Assembly (NCBI RefSeq): GCF_026262575.1 | Contig: NZ_JAPKFL010000025.1 | Location: 19,782 to 83,781 of the forward strand | Origin: Streptomyces marinisediminis | Lineage (GTDB): Bacteria > Actinomycetota > Actinomycetes > Streptomycetales > Streptomycetaceae | Reading direction: 5' to 3' | Length of the DNA stretch: 64,000 nucleotides | Part shown: piece after piece, positions 43,518 to 52,459 of the stretch | Layout of the letters: every line of letters starts with the position of its first letter | How positions within the stretch are numbered: the first letter of the stretch is position 1 | Notes under the pieces: model-generated | Seen by the model: the letters and a program-made list of their open reading frames with translations, nothing else | What the model was told of the DNA's origin: nothing | Databases searched by the model: none | Position numbers and translations under genes: made by a program

Positions 43518-44885
43518 ATGCCGCAGAGCCCCGTCGCCGACGAGCTCCACCCCGAACTGCCCGAGTCGCTTGAGGACATAGTGCGGGACAAGCACCTGCA
43601 CGCGGCGCTGGAGTGGCTGGAGACGCACCCGCCGCACGTGATCGCGGACGAGCTGGCCCGCATGGACAACGTCACGGCCGGGGTCGCCTTCCGCCTGCTG
43701 GACAAGGACCGCGCGCTGACGGTCTTCGAGGAGCTGGAGCCGGTCGACCAGCAGGAGATCCTGGAGGGCCTGCGCGACCACACCTTCCGCGAGCTCGTCG
43801 AGGGCATGGACCCGGACGACCGCGCGCGCATGCTGCGCGAGGCCCCGGCGAAGGTGGCCAAGCGGGTCCTGGCCGGGCTCAGCGTGCACGAGCGGCGCAT
43901 GACGGCGGCGCTGCTCGGGTACCCGGAGGGCTCGGTGGGTCGGTACATGACCCCCGAGGTCGTCGCGCTCTCCCAGGACCTCACCGTCTCCCAGGCGCTG
44001 CGCACGGTGCGCGAGAAGGGCGCCCACGCCGAGACGGTCTACACCCTCCCCGTCGTCGACGGCAGCCGGCGGCTCACCGGGATCGTGGAGCTGCGCGAGC
44101 TGGTGCTCAGCCCGACGGACCGGATGGTCTCCGAACTCGTCGTCACCGAGCCCACCTTCGCGCGCGCCGCGGACTCCGCCGAGCAGGCGGCCCGGCTCAT
44201 GCGCGAGACCAACGACCTCAACCTGCCGGTCGTGGACAGCGAGGACCGCCTCGTCGGCCTGCTGACCTTCGACGACGCCGACGAGGTGATCGAGGCCGCC
44301 GACACCGAGGACATGGCCCGGCAGTCCGGCGCCGCGCCCTGGAGCGGCCACTACATGGCCGCCGGCGTCTGGCAGCTCGCCCGCTACCGCGCGCTGTGGC
44401 TGTCGCTGCTGCTGGTGGCCGCGACGCTGACGGTCAGCGTGACCCGCGCGTTCGAGGGCACGCTGGAGGAGGTCGCGGCCCTGGCGATGTTCATCCCCAT
44501 GCTCATCGGCGCGGGCGGCAACGCGGGCGCCCAGGCGGCGACGGCCTGCGTGCGCGCGCTGGCCGTCGGCGAGGTGCGCGGGTCGGATCTGCTGAAGGTG
44601 ATAGGGCGCGAGTGCCGCGTCGGCGTGGTGCTCGGCGCCCTGCTGGCGGTGCTCGGCGTCGGGGTCGCCGCCGCCTTCGTGGGCGGCAGGATCGCCGTCG
44701 TCGTCGGCATCACGCTCGTGGTCATCTGCGCCTGGGCGGCGACGATCGGCGGCACCATGCCGCTGCTCGCCAAGCGGTTGCGCATCGACCCGGCGGTGGT
44801 CTCCGCCCCGATGGTCACCACGCTCGTGGACGCCACCGGGCTCGTCATCTACTTCCTCACCGCCAAGGCCGTGCTGGGCGTGTGA
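43518..44885 (+). CDS. mgtE: Magnesium transporter MgtE
   Basis: 455 residues. It has the full MgtE plan: N-domain of helical repeats (about 1-130; LARMDNVTAGVAFRLLDKDRALTVFEELEP), a CBS pair (about 135-255; SVGRYMTPEVVALSQDLTVSQAL, PVVDSEDRLVGLLTFDDADEVIEAADTEDM), and five membrane helices (about 285-455) with FIPMLIGAGGNAGAQAATACVRALAVGEV forming the pore. It is a Mg2+ channel gated by cytosolic Mg2+ via the N and CBS domains. The start ATG follows the stop of a proline-rich leader ORF by nine bases. Confidence 0.95.
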   Translation: MPQSPVADELHPELPESLEDIVRDKHLHAALEWLETHPPHVIADELARMDNVTAGVAFRLLDKDRALTVFEELEPVDQQEILEGLRDHTFRELVEGMDPDDRARMLREAPAKVAKRVLAGLSVHERRMTAALLGYPEGSVGRYMTPEVVALSQDLTVSQALRTVREKGAHAETVYTLPVVDGSRRLTGIVELRELVLSPTDRMVSELVVTEPTFARAADSAEQAARLMRETNDLNLPVVDSEDRLVGLLTFDDADEVIEAADTEDMARQSGAAPWSGHYMAAGVWQLARYRALWLSLLLVAATLTVSVTRAFEGTLEEVAALAMFIPMLIGAGGNAGAQAATACVRALAVGEVRGSDLLKVIGRECRVGVVLGALLAVLGVGVAAAFVGGRIAVVVGITLVVICAWAATIGGTMPLLAKRLRIDPAVVSAPMVTTLVDATGLVIYFLTAKAVLGV

Positions 44886-44929
44886 GGTTCGCCCCGGGCC
44901 CGCACGTGACGGAAGCGGCCCCCAGCACG

Positions 44930-44943
44930 TAGGTTCGGTGCCA
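44930..44943 (+). promoter_or_regulatory. Probable leaderless promoter of the metallophosphoesterase gene
   Basis: TAGGTT at 44930-44935 lies exactly seven bases before the ATG at 44943, and no ribosome site is visible. Confidence 0.45.
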
Positions 44944-45779
44944 TGCCGGAAGCAAAGCTGTGGGCCATCAGCGACCTGCACGTCGCCTACGAGGAGAACC
45001 GGAAGATCGTCGAGGGCCTGCACCCGGCGTCGGACGACGACTGGCTCATCGTCGCGGGGGACGTGGGCGAGATGTCGGAGGACGTCGCGTGGGCGCTCGG
45101 CCTGCTCGCGAGCCGCTACGCCAAAGTGATCTGGGTCCCGGGCAACCACGAGCTGTGGACGCCGAAGGACGACCCGGACCAGTCGCGCGGAGCCGCCCGC
45201 TACGCGCGCCTGGTCGAGCGCTGCCGCGCGCTCGGCGTCCTCACCCCGGAGGACCCCTACCCGGTGTGGGAGGGCGCCGGCGGCCCGGCCCGCGTCGCAC
45301 CGCTGTTCCTGCTGTACGACTACAGTTGGCGCGACGGGGACCGCAGCCAGGAGGCCGCGCTGCGGCACGCCTACGACACCGGCGTGGTGTGCAGCGACGA
45401 GTTCATGCTCCACCCCGACCCCTACCCGACGCGGGAGGCGTGGTGCCGCGCCCGGGTGGCGGCCACCGAGGAGCGGCTGCGCGCCTGCGACCCGGACGTG
45501 CCGCTCGTGCTCGCCAACCACTACCCGCTCGTGCGGGAGCCGACGCGCATCCTGCACTACCCGCAGTTCGCCCAGTGGTGCGGCACCGAGCTGACCGCCG
45601 ACTGGCACGTGCGCTACCGCACGGCGGTGATGGTCTACGGCCACCTGCACATCCCGCGCAGCACGGTCTACGACGGCGTGCCGTTCGAAGAGGTCTCCGT
45701 GGGCTACCCGCGCGAGTGGAAGCGGCCGGGCCACCCGAGGACGGTGCCCCGGCAGATCCTCCCGCGCCCGCACGGCTGA
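44943..45779 (+). CDS. Calcineurin-like metallophosphoesterase
   Basis: 278 residues. It has the five metallophosphoesterase blocks: ISDLHV (D, H), GDVGE (GDXXE), GNHE, NHYPL and GHLHIP, i.e. a dinuclear metal centre hydrolysing a phosphoester. The Trp-rich surroundings (IWVPGNHELWTPKDD) resemble a Streptomyces subfamily that I recall lying near phosphopantetheinyl transferases, but no such gene is here. The substrate is unknown. 57 bp behind mgtE, with its own leaderless-type promoter. Confidence 0.88.
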   Translation: MPEAKLWAISDLHVAYEENRKIVEGLHPASDDDWLIVAGDVGEMSEDVAWALGLLASRYAKVIWVPGNHELWTPKDDPDQSRGAARYARLVERCRALGVLTPEDPYPVWEGAGGPARVAPLFLLYDYSWRDGDRSQEAALRHAYDTGVVCSDEFMLHPDPYPTREAWCRARVAATEERLRACDPDVPLVLANHYPLVREPTRILHYPQFAQWCGTELTADWHVRYRTAVMVYGHLHIPRSTVYDGVPFEEVSVGYPREWKRPGHPRTVPRQILPRPHG

Positions 45780-45803
45780 GCCCCGGGCCGGGGCGCGGGC
45801 GGC

Positions 45804-46955
45804 TCAGGCCACGTCGGCCGGCTGCGGCGCCCAGTCGACGGGCAGCTCCTGGCGGCGGGTGATGGCGAGCTTGCGGTAGACGCGGGTCAGGTGCTGCTCC
45901 ACGGTGCTGACGGTGACGTACAGGCGGCGCGCGATCTCCCGGTTGGTGTAGCCGTGGGCCGCCAGCGCCGCCACCCGCTGCTCGGACGCGCTGAGCCGCG
46001 CCGCGCCGCGCGCGGGCTCCCCGGCCGCGTCCGGCGGCGCGGGGGAGGGCTGCCGCCGGACCGCCAGCCCCGGGAGGACCTCTTCGCACAGGGCCTCGGC
46101 CCCGCAGGCGTGCGCCAGGCTCCAGGCGCGCCGCAGCGTCGTCCGCGCCCGTTCCGCCAGCCCCTGTTCCCGCAGCGCGCGGCCGAGGTCGGCCAGCGCG
46201 TGCGCCTGCTCCACGCGGTCGTCCGCCTGCCGCATGGCCTCGGCGGCCTGCTCCAGCAGGCCGGTGCGGGCCCGTGCGGTGGGCGCGGCGGCGGCCCGGG
46301 CCCGCAGCGCCAGTCCCCGGACCCAGGGCAGCTCGCCGCCCGGCCCCGCGAGCTGTGCCCCGGCCAGCCGCTCCGCCTGGCCGGGCTCGCCGATGCGCGC
46401 CAGCGCCAGCGCCGCGTCCGAGCGCCACGGCAGCGCGGCCGGATGGTCCGCGCGCAGCTCGCGGGCGAGCCGGCCGGCCTCCAGGAAGTCGGCCAGCGCG
46501 GCGTGCGGGCGCCGGGTGGCCAGCGCGTGCCGGCCGCGCGCGCGGCGGTAGGTCAGCCCGTCGGCGCCGAGCAGCAGGTGCGGGCGGACGGGCCGCTCCA
46601 GCAGGTGGGCGGCGGCCCCGTACCGGCCCATGGCGGTGCGCGCCTCGGCGAGCACGGCCGTCACGGCGGGTTCCAGCGGTCCGTCGGCCGCGCCGTGCCG
46701 GGCGGCGCACCCGTGCCGTTCGGCGCCCTCCAGGTCGCCCAGGCGCAGCAGCGCCTCGGCGTGCGCCAGCGAGATCGACGCGGCCCACCGCAGGTCCCCG
46801 AGCCGCTCCGCCTCCTGGCGCAGCCGCCGGCACCACGGCACGGCCCGGCGCGGCTGCGTGCTGCGGGCCAGTTCGCGCAGCGCCCGCGTCGCGGCGGGTC
46901 CGGTGACGCCGTTCCGCAGCGCCCGCTCCGCCCCCTGCCACCCGTTGTCGGTCAT
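45804..46955 (-). CDS. LuxR-family regulator with TPR-like N-terminal region
   Basis: 383 residues. About 1-300 is helical and TPR-like (ALLRLGDLEGAERHG, AHALADLGRALREQGLAERARTTLRRAWSLAHACGA), like the C-terminal arm of LAL/MalT regulators. The C-terminal LuxR HTH is intact (LSASEQRVAALAAHGYTNREIARRLYVTVSTVEQHLTRVYRKL). No ATPase P-loop is present, so it corresponds to a shortened LAL protein. It converges on the metallophosphoesterase (24-bp gap). The target is unknown. Confidence 0.87.
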   Translation of the reverse strand: MTDNGWQGAERALRNGVTGPAATRALRELARSTQPRRAVPWCRRLRQEAERLGDLRWAASISLAHAEALLRLGDLEGAERHGCAARHGAADGPLEPAVTAVLAEARTAMGRYGAAAHLLERPVRPHLLLGADGLTYRRARGRHALATRRPHAALADFLEAGRLARELRADHPAALPWRSDAALALARIGEPGQAERLAGAQLAGPGGELPWVRGLALRARAAAAPTARARTGLLEQAAEAMRQADDRVEQAHALADLGRALREQGLAERARTTLRRAWSLAHACGAEALCEEVLPGLAVRRQPSPAPPDAAGEPARGAARLSASEQRVAALAAHGYTNREIARRLYVTVSTVEQHLTRVYRKLAITRRQELPVDWAPQPADVA

Positions 46956-47197
46956 GCGGCCAGCCTCCCCGCACCACGTGACGCCGATCCGGCCGCCGAG
47001 GAACCTGAAATGAACAAGTCAACGTCGCGTCGGCGTCGCGGGGCGCGTCGCGGGGTGCGCGGCGTGGCGCACGGCGCGGGGCGGGGCGCGTGCCGTACGC
47101 CGCGCGTGCGCGGGGTGGCGGCCGGGCGGCGGGGCGGTGGCGGCCGGAATCTCCGGTTCGCCTGCGCCCGGCCCGGCGCGGGCGTCATTCTGTGTGC

Positions 47198-48571
47198 ATG
47201 CCTGAACACGGAGAGAACGTGCCGGGGTACCGCAAGGTGCGCGTCACCGTGCCCGCCGGTCCCGAGGCCGCGCTGGCCGACAAGGAGGCGTGGCGGGCCA
47301 GAGAGGCGTATCCGGAGATCCTCGGCGCCGGCGGCCCGATCTTCGGGGTGGTCCGCGAACGCGAGCAGGGTGGCTGGGAGGTCCTGCCGTACTTCGGCTC
47401 GCACACCCCGCAGGACGCGCGCGACAGCATGGCCGTGCACTTCCGCACGACCGCCCAGGAGCTGGCGGAGGCGGGGGAGGCGGCCGCGCGCGCGGCGTAC
47501 CTGGCGGCCGCCGAGCGGCTGGACTGGGAGCCCCTGGACGCGTTGACCGTCCACGGCACCCGCTACCGCGTCGCGCGCGCCGAGCAGTTCATCCGCATGG
47601 GGCCCGACGGCCCGGAGCCGCCGCGCCGTTCCGACCCCGCCCCGGACCCGCGGCCGCCGTCCCGGCGCCGGGCGCGGCGCACCCCCGACCCGGTGGACTG
47701 GTTCGTCATCGACGCCGACACCGTCACCGGCATGTCCGAGGGCCTGCTGAAGATGGAGCTGCTCTCCCTGGTGCACGGTCCCGGCACCGTCCCGCCCGAC
47801 GTCCGCGGGGACTCGCTGTCCGCCGCCCAGACCCACCCCGGCGGCGTCCTGCTGCCCCCGGCGTTCATGATCGCCGAGCGGATCGACGGGCGCTGGGCGG
47901 CGGAGTCCAGCGCCCGCGCGACGCCGCAGGAGGCCCGGGAAAGCCTGTCGATGGACCTGCGGGTGATGGCCCCGGTGATGCGCAGACTGGACGCCGCCGA
48001 GCGCGCGGAGTACGCCAGGGCGGCGGACCGGTGGGACGCGGACCAGGACGTGGTGCTGGACGTGGGCGGCCGTCACCTGCGCCTGGTCCGGGTGGAGCGG
48101 CTCGTGCGCCTCGGCGCCGACGGCCCCGAGGGTCCGCGGCCCTCCGACCACGACCCGCAGCCGCCGGTGAACGTCCACACCCGGCAACTGCGCGAGCGGG
48201 GCCTGCTGGCGGACGAGGACGACGAGGACGGCGAGGGTGCCGCGGAGCACGCGGTACGCGAACCCGACCCCGACGCCCAGGAGCTGTTGCGCTTGTTCGA
48301 GGCCGAACGCGCGCGCCAGGACGCGCTGGAGGCGGCCGCCGACCCGCCTCCCGTCCCGGCCCCCACCACCCCGGCCCCCACCACCCCGGCACCCGCCGAG
48401 CCGCCCCGCCCCGCGCCACCGGACCCCGCCGCCTCCGCCGAGGATTCGGCGCACCCCGCCCCCGCAGGCCCGCCGGGGCGCCCGGCGGTTCCCGCCGGGG
48501 AGCCGGGTCCGCCCGGGGAGCCCACCGAGGGGCCGGGGCACCTCACCGACCCGACGGGACGGCCGACGTAG
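47198..48571 (+). CDS. DUF5954-family protein
   Basis: 457 residues from the ATG at 47198; the frame is open upstream, but MPEHGENVPGYRKVRVTVPAGPEAALADKEAWRAREAYPEI is the usual start of this Streptomyces family. Two related halves are visible: FGVVREREQGGWEVLPYFGSHTPQDARDSMAVHFR and later MIAERIDGRWAAESSARATPQEARESLSMDLR, each followed by RFxRMGPDGPEPPR-like text (AEQFIRMGPDGPEPPR, VERLVRLGADGPEGPR). The last 90 residues are Pro/Ala-rich. CATTCT lies six bases before the ATG and no ribosome site is seen, so it may be leaderless. Function unknown. Confidence 0.8.
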   Translation: MPEHGENVPGYRKVRVTVPAGPEAALADKEAWRAREAYPEILGAGGPIFGVVREREQGGWEVLPYFGSHTPQDARDSMAVHFRTTAQELAEAGEAAARAAYLAAAERLDWEPLDALTVHGTRYRVARAEQFIRMGPDGPEPPRRSDPAPDPRPPSRRRARRTPDPVDWFVIDADTVTGMSEGLLKMELLSLVHGPGTVPPDVRGDSLSAAQTHPGGVLLPPAFMIAERIDGRWAAESSARATPQEARESLSMDLRVMAPVMRRLDAAERAEYARAADRWDADQDVVLDVGGRHLRLVRVERLVRLGADGPEGPRPSDHDPQPPVNVHTRQLRERGLLADEDDEDGEGAAEHAVREPDPDAQELLRLFEAERARQDALEAAADPPPVPAPTTPAPTTPAPAEPPRPAPPDPAASAEDSAHPAPAGPPGRPAVPAGEPGPPGEPTEGPGHLTDPTGRPT

Positions 48572-48647
48572 CGCGCGGTGTGAAAGCCCATTTTCGATGC
48601 CAGGCAAGCGCAGTTGACATAGTCGGCCGGGTTCGTCAGGATCATGC

Positions 48648-48676
48648 CAGGGTCCACCGGGGGGGTGTGGACCCTG
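48648..48676. terminator. Hairpin downstream of the DUF5954 gene
   Basis: CAGGGTCCAC (48648-48657) pairs perfectly with GTGGACCCTG (48667-48676), loop of 9 nt, between two convergent genes. Confidence 0.6.
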
Positions 48677-48680
48677 CCCA

Positions 48681-48718
48681 CGTCGGCCCGGCACCCGCGT
48701 CACGCTGCCGGGCCGACG
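48681..48718. terminator. Second hairpin between convergent DUF5954 and AraC-type genes
   Basis: CGTCGGCCCGGCA (48681-48693) pairs perfectly with TGCCGGGCCGACG (48706-48718), 13 bp with a 12-nt loop. Likely the terminator of the leftward AraC-type gene or of both. Confidence 0.65.
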
Positions 48719-48768
48719 GTGGCGCGCCACCCCGTCGACGGCGGCCCCCGGGCCCCGGCCCGCCGCAC

Positions 48769-49806
48769 TCAGCTCGGGCGCGCGGTGTCGTCCCGCGTGC
48801 GGGGCGCGGTGGGTGCGAACCCGCGGAAGGTGGTGCGGTAGGCGCTGGGGGAGACGCCGAGCGCGGCGTGCAGGTGCTGCCGCAGGGAGGCCGCCGTGCC
48901 GAAGCCGGTGTCCGCGGCCACGCGGTCGATGGACAGGTCCGTCTGCTCCAGCAACTCCCGTGCCCGCTCCAGGCGTTGCCGGGTGAGCCACTGCACCGCC
49001 GTGACGCCGGCCTCCTCCCGGAAGCGCCGGGTGAACGTCCGCACGCTCATCGACTCGCGCGCCGCCAGCTCGCGCAGGGTCAGCGGCCGGTGCAGGCGGT
49101 CCAGCGCCCAGGCGCGGGCCCGCGCGGTGGAGGAGCGCGCGGGTTCGACCACCGGGCGCCGGATGAACTGCGCCTGCCCGCCGTCCCGGTGCGGCGGCAC
49201 GACGGTGGTGCGCGCCACCTCGGCGGCGACCGCCGCGCCGTGGTCGGTGCGGATCATGTGCAGGCACAGATCGATTCCGGCGGCCTCGCCGGCCGAGGTG
49301 AGCACCTCGCCCTCGTCGGTGTAGAGCACGTCCGGATCGAGGTGGACGGCCGGGTAGAGGCGCCGGAAGTCCGCGCACGACTTCCAGTGGGTGGTCGCCC
49401 GCCGCCCGTCCAGCAGCCCGGCGGCCGCGAGCGTGAAGGCGCCGGTGCACACCGAGGCGATCCGGGTGCCCGGCCGGACGCGGGCGAACGCGGCGGCCAG
49501 GTGCTCCGGCAGCCGCCCCTCGGTGACGGTCTCGTCGTCCTCGTGCGTGGCCGGGACGACGACGGTGTCCGCCGTGGCCAGCGCCTCGGACCCGTGCGCG
49601 ACGTGCACGGGGAAGTCCGCGTCGGTGCGGACCGGCCCCGGCTCCGGCGCGCAGGTGACCACCTCGTACAGCCGCTCGCCGCCGGCGGACCTGGCCGCGC
49701 CGAACAACTGGTGCACCAGCCCCAGTTCCATCGGCATCAGGCCGTGGCGCACGAACACCGCGACCCGGTGCCGACCGGTGGGCGGGGCGTCACTCGTCAG
49801 CGTCAT
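48769..49806 (-). CDS. GlxA-family (DJ-1/PfpI plus AraC) transcriptional regulator
   Basis: 345 residues from the ATG at 49806. The N-terminal half is a DJ-1/PfpI-like amidase-type domain (VAVFVRHGLMPMELGLVHQLFG, ASVCTGAFTLAAAGLLDGRRATTHW) with the nucleophile-elbow Cys kept. The C-terminal half is a double AraC HTH (LTLRELAARESMSVRTFTRRFREEAGVTAVQWLTRQRLERARELLEQTDLSIDRVAADTGFGTAASLRQHL). It is divergent from an MFS transporter over 70 bp, with an inverted repeat between them, so it probably controls that gene. Confidence 0.92.
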   Translation of the reverse strand: MTLTSDAPPTGRHRVAVFVRHGLMPMELGLVHQLFGAARSAGGERLYEVVTCAPEPGPVRTDADFPVHVAHGSEALATADTVVVPATHEDDETVTEGRLPEHLAAAFARVRPGTRIASVCTGAFTLAAAGLLDGRRATTHWKSCADFRRLYPAVHLDPDVLYTDEGEVLTSAGEAAGIDLCLHMIRTDHGAAVAAEVARTTVVPPHRDGGQAQFIRRPVVEPARSSTARARAWALDRLHRPLTLRELAARESMSVRTFTRRFREEAGVTAVQWLTRQRLERARELLEQTDLSIDRVAADTGFGTAASLRQHLHAALGVSPSAYRTTFRGFAPTAPRTRDDTARPS

Positions 49807-49840
49807 GGCCAGATTCTTGCACATCCTGTCTATCTGGCCA
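49806..49840. promoter_or_regulatory. Inverted repeat between the GlxA-type regulator and MFS gene
   Basis: TGGCCAGAT (49806-49814) and ATCTGGCCA (49832-49840) are perfect 9-bp inverted halves with 17 bp between them. The left half touches the regulator's start codon. This is the expected place for an operator shared by the divergent pair. Confidence 0.5.
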
Positions 49841-49876
49841 CTGGAGCGCGGTGCCGCCGCTTCCGAGCATGGGGAC

Positions 49877-51193
49877 ATGACACCGACCACCCGCTCCACC
49901 GCCCGCCCCGCCGCCCCGCCACCGGTCCTTCGACGCGGCCGGGTGCACCGCGCCTGGTGGGTCGCCGCCGTCGCGGCCCTGGCGATCGCCGGTGCGGGCG
50001 CCTTCGCCACCCTCCCCGGGCTCCTCGTCGACCCGCTGCACCGGGAGTTCGCCTGGTCGCACGGCACGATCGGCTTCGCCGTCTGGGTCAACATGGCGCT
50101 GGGCGGGCTCGCCGCACCGTTCGCCACCGCGCTCATGGACCGCTTCGGACTGCGCCGCGTCGCCGCCCTCGCGCTCACCGCCGTCGGCACCGGCGCGGTG
50201 CTGACCACCGTGATGACGAGCCCCTGGCAACTCACCCTCTACTGGGGCCTGCTGGTGGGCATCGGGTGCGGGGCCGTCGCCATGGGCTTCGCCGCCGTCG
50301 TCGCGGGACGGTGGTTCCGCGCCCGGCGCGGCCTGGTCACCGGTGTCCTGACCGCCGCCGGCGTCTTCGGCCAGTTCGTCTTCCTGCCCGTCCTGTCCTG
50401 GGGCGTCGAACGGTACGCGTGGCGTCCGACCACGATCACCGTCGCGCTCGTCGCCCTGGCACTCGCGCCGCTGGCGTGGTGGCTGCTGCGCGACCACCCG
50501 GCCGACGTCGGCCTGCGCCCCTACGGCGCCACCGCGTTCGTGCCCCGGCCCACGCCCGTGCCCGGCGCCTTCCGGCACGCCCTGCGCGTGCTGCGCCGCG
50601 CCGCGCGCACCCGGACGTTCTGGCTGCTGGCGGCCACCTTCGCGATCTGCGGGGCCTCGACGAACGGCATCATGTGGACCCACTTCGTCCCCGCCGCCCA
50701 CGACCACGGCATGCCGCCCACCGCCGCCGCCTCGCTCCTGTCGCTCATCGGCGTCTTCAACGTGGCGGGCACGGTGTTCTCCGGCTGGCTCACCGACCGC
50801 TTCGACGCGCGGCTGCTGCTCACCGTCTACTACCTGCTGCGCGCGGTGGCCCTGGCCTGCCTGCCCAGCCTGCTCGGGCCGCAGACCACCTGGCCGCTGG
50901 TGGTCTTCGTCGTCTTCTTCGGCCTGCTGGACGTGGCCACCGTGCCGCCGACGATCGCGCTGGCCACCCTGCGCGAGACCTACGGCGAGCGGGACAGCGC
51001 CCTCGTCTTCGGCTGGACCCTGACGTTCCACCAGGTCGGTGCCGGCGCCATGGCGTTCTTCACCGGCCTCCTCCGCGACGCGGCGGGCTCCTACGACACC
51101 GCCTGGCTCCTCTCCGCCGGCCTGTGCGCGCTCGCGGCGGCCCTGGCCTGGTCCATCCGCCGCCCGTCCCCGGCCCAGCCGACTCCGCGGTGA
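49877..51193 (+). CDS. MFS transporter
   Basis: 438 residues, ATG at 49877. It has 12 membrane segments with the MFS loop signature PFATALMDRFGLRRVAALALTAVG after helix 2 and the repeat FSGWLTDRFDARLLLTVYYLLRA after helix 8. This arrangement fits the monocarboxylate/oxalate-formate antiporter group. The substrate is unknown. Regulation by the divergent GlxA-type protein is likely. Confidence 0.9.
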   Translation: MTPTTRSTARPAAPPPVLRRGRVHRAWWVAAVAALAIAGAGAFATLPGLLVDPLHREFAWSHGTIGFAVWVNMALGGLAAPFATALMDRFGLRRVAALALTAVGTGAVLTTVMTSPWQLTLYWGLLVGIGCGAVAMGFAAVVAGRWFRARRGLVTGVLTAAGVFGQFVFLPVLSWGVERYAWRPTTITVALVALALAPLAWWLLRDHPADVGLRPYGATAFVPRPTPVPGAFRHALRVLRRAARTRTFWLLAATFAICGASTNGIMWTHFVPAAHDHGMPPTAAASLLSLIGVFNVAGTVFSGWLTDRFDARLLLTVYYLLRAVALACLPSLLGPQTTWPLVVFVVFFGLLDVATVPPTIALATLRETYGERDSALVFGWTLTFHQVGAGAMAFFTGLLRDAAGSYDTAWLLSAGLCALAAALAWSIRRPSPAQPTPR

Positions 51194-51664
51194 GCCGCCG
51201 GCGCGCGGAGTCTCCCGCCGCGGCCGGCCGCTGGGGACCTCCCGCCGCCGCGGCCCGCCGCTCGGCGTCCGGCCGCCCGGCGGGCCGCCGCTCCGGGGCC
51301 GCCGCTCCGGAGCGCCGCCGAGCGCCTGCTGGTGGAGGCGCACCGCTGCGGCCCGCCGCTTTGCGTCTGCCGCCCGCGTCCTCGCCGCCGTCGCCGTCAA
51401 CGCCTGCCGCGCCCCCGGCCCCGGCCCCGCTCCTGCTGACGCGCCGCCGCTCGGGCCCACGCGCCGGGCGGCGCCCCACCGGGCCGCCTTCGACCGTGTT
51501 CGAAAACCCTTGCCCCGTACGTACTCGCGGGCGAAGGCTGGGGCCGCGGCCGCACCCCGGTGCCACCGAAGCCCCGTCCGGCGCGGGCCGGTCCGCGGCG
51601 CGCTCGCCGTCGACGCGCGCCCTCCGGCCCGACGCGGCCGGCCCCGACCGAGAGGTACCGTCCC
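51194..51664. other. Intergenic region before the I36 inhibitor gene
   Basis: 471 bp of very GC-rich, Arg/Pro/Ala-coding sequence with no believable gene on either strand. Near the right end a less GC-rich stretch (51495-51535, with ttgcccc and tactcg) could be the promoter of the next gene. Confidence 0.45.
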
Positions 51665-52035
51665 ATGCGAACGAGGACCGCCGCCGCCTCACCCTCTCCG
51701 CCGCCCTGTTCGGCGCCATCGCCACGGCCCCCGCCGCCTCCGCCGAGCCGAGCCCGGTCGGCTGCCCCAAGGGGTACTTCTGCGCGTGGAGCGGCCCCGA
51801 CCAGACGGGCGGCCTGGTGCTGAAGACGGCGGGCGACTGGAGCGGCGGCGTGGCGTTCCGTTCGGTGTTCAACGACGGCTGCGCCTACCCCGGCGCCGAC
51901 CACGTCGACTTCACGTACTGGTACGAGGGGACGGCGACGACCTGCTACCACTACAACCCCGGACCGGGCACGTACAAGTGGACCGCCTACCGCTCGCCGG
52001 CCGCGCTGAGGGTCGAGTGGCGCGGCGAGTGCTGA
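51665..52035 (+). pseudogene. Secreted peptidase inhibitor family I36 protein, frameshifted in the signal peptide
   Basis: The domain CPKGYFCAWSGPDQTGG ... WYEGTATTCYHYNPG ... LRVEWRGEC (four or more Cys) is an I36/SMPI-type small inhibitor or beta/gamma-crystallin-like fold, preceded by a signal-peptide core LTLSAALFGAIATAPAASAEP. This frame has no start codon. The only good start, ATG at 51665 with GAGAGG upstream, begins MRTRTAAA in another frame. One missing base in the gccgccgcc run near 51682-51690 would join them. So this is either a disabled gene or a sequencing error in a GC repeat. Confidence 0.65.
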
Positions 52036-52459
52036 AGCCTTCTCCCACCCCCCACCGCGCCGCCCGGCCCCGCGACACCGCGGGCCCGGGCGGCGTCGCC
52101 CGCGTCGTGCGCCGTCCGCCGCCGCCCGTGCGCCCGGTCCGCCCGGCGTGGCGGGGCCGCGCGGACGACGTCCGCACGGCGCGCGGGGGTCGCTCCGCTG
52201 GGTGTGAGCGGGCCACCGCACGCAGCGTGACGCCCGGTCACCCGGCGTCGCTCCCGCGCGGGCGGGGGCGGGCCGCCGCCCCGGACGTCCGTGGGAAGTG
52301 ACCGCCCCGGGGAGGGTTGACAGCGCACGGGTCCCGATTTTTCCGTGAGGTGTGACTTGCCACGGCCCGGCGGGGATCGCAGTATGAGCATCATTCCGGC
52401 GGGTGCGGCCGGCCGTGGTCGGCTCACCCGCTCGCGGCCCTCGACGACGGAGGACCCGA
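52036..52459. other. Intergenic region before dhaK
   Basis: 424 bp with no gene. A TTGACA -35-like box is at 52317-52322, followed by an AT-rich patch (gatttttccg), and probably drives dhaKL. GACGGAGGAC before 52460 is the dhaK ribosome site. Confidence 0.45.

Noticed and set aside
47290..52035. A 1581-codon plus-strand open frame
   Set aside because: It crosses the DUF5954, AraC-type and MFS genes in a different frame; only its last part codes the I36 domain.
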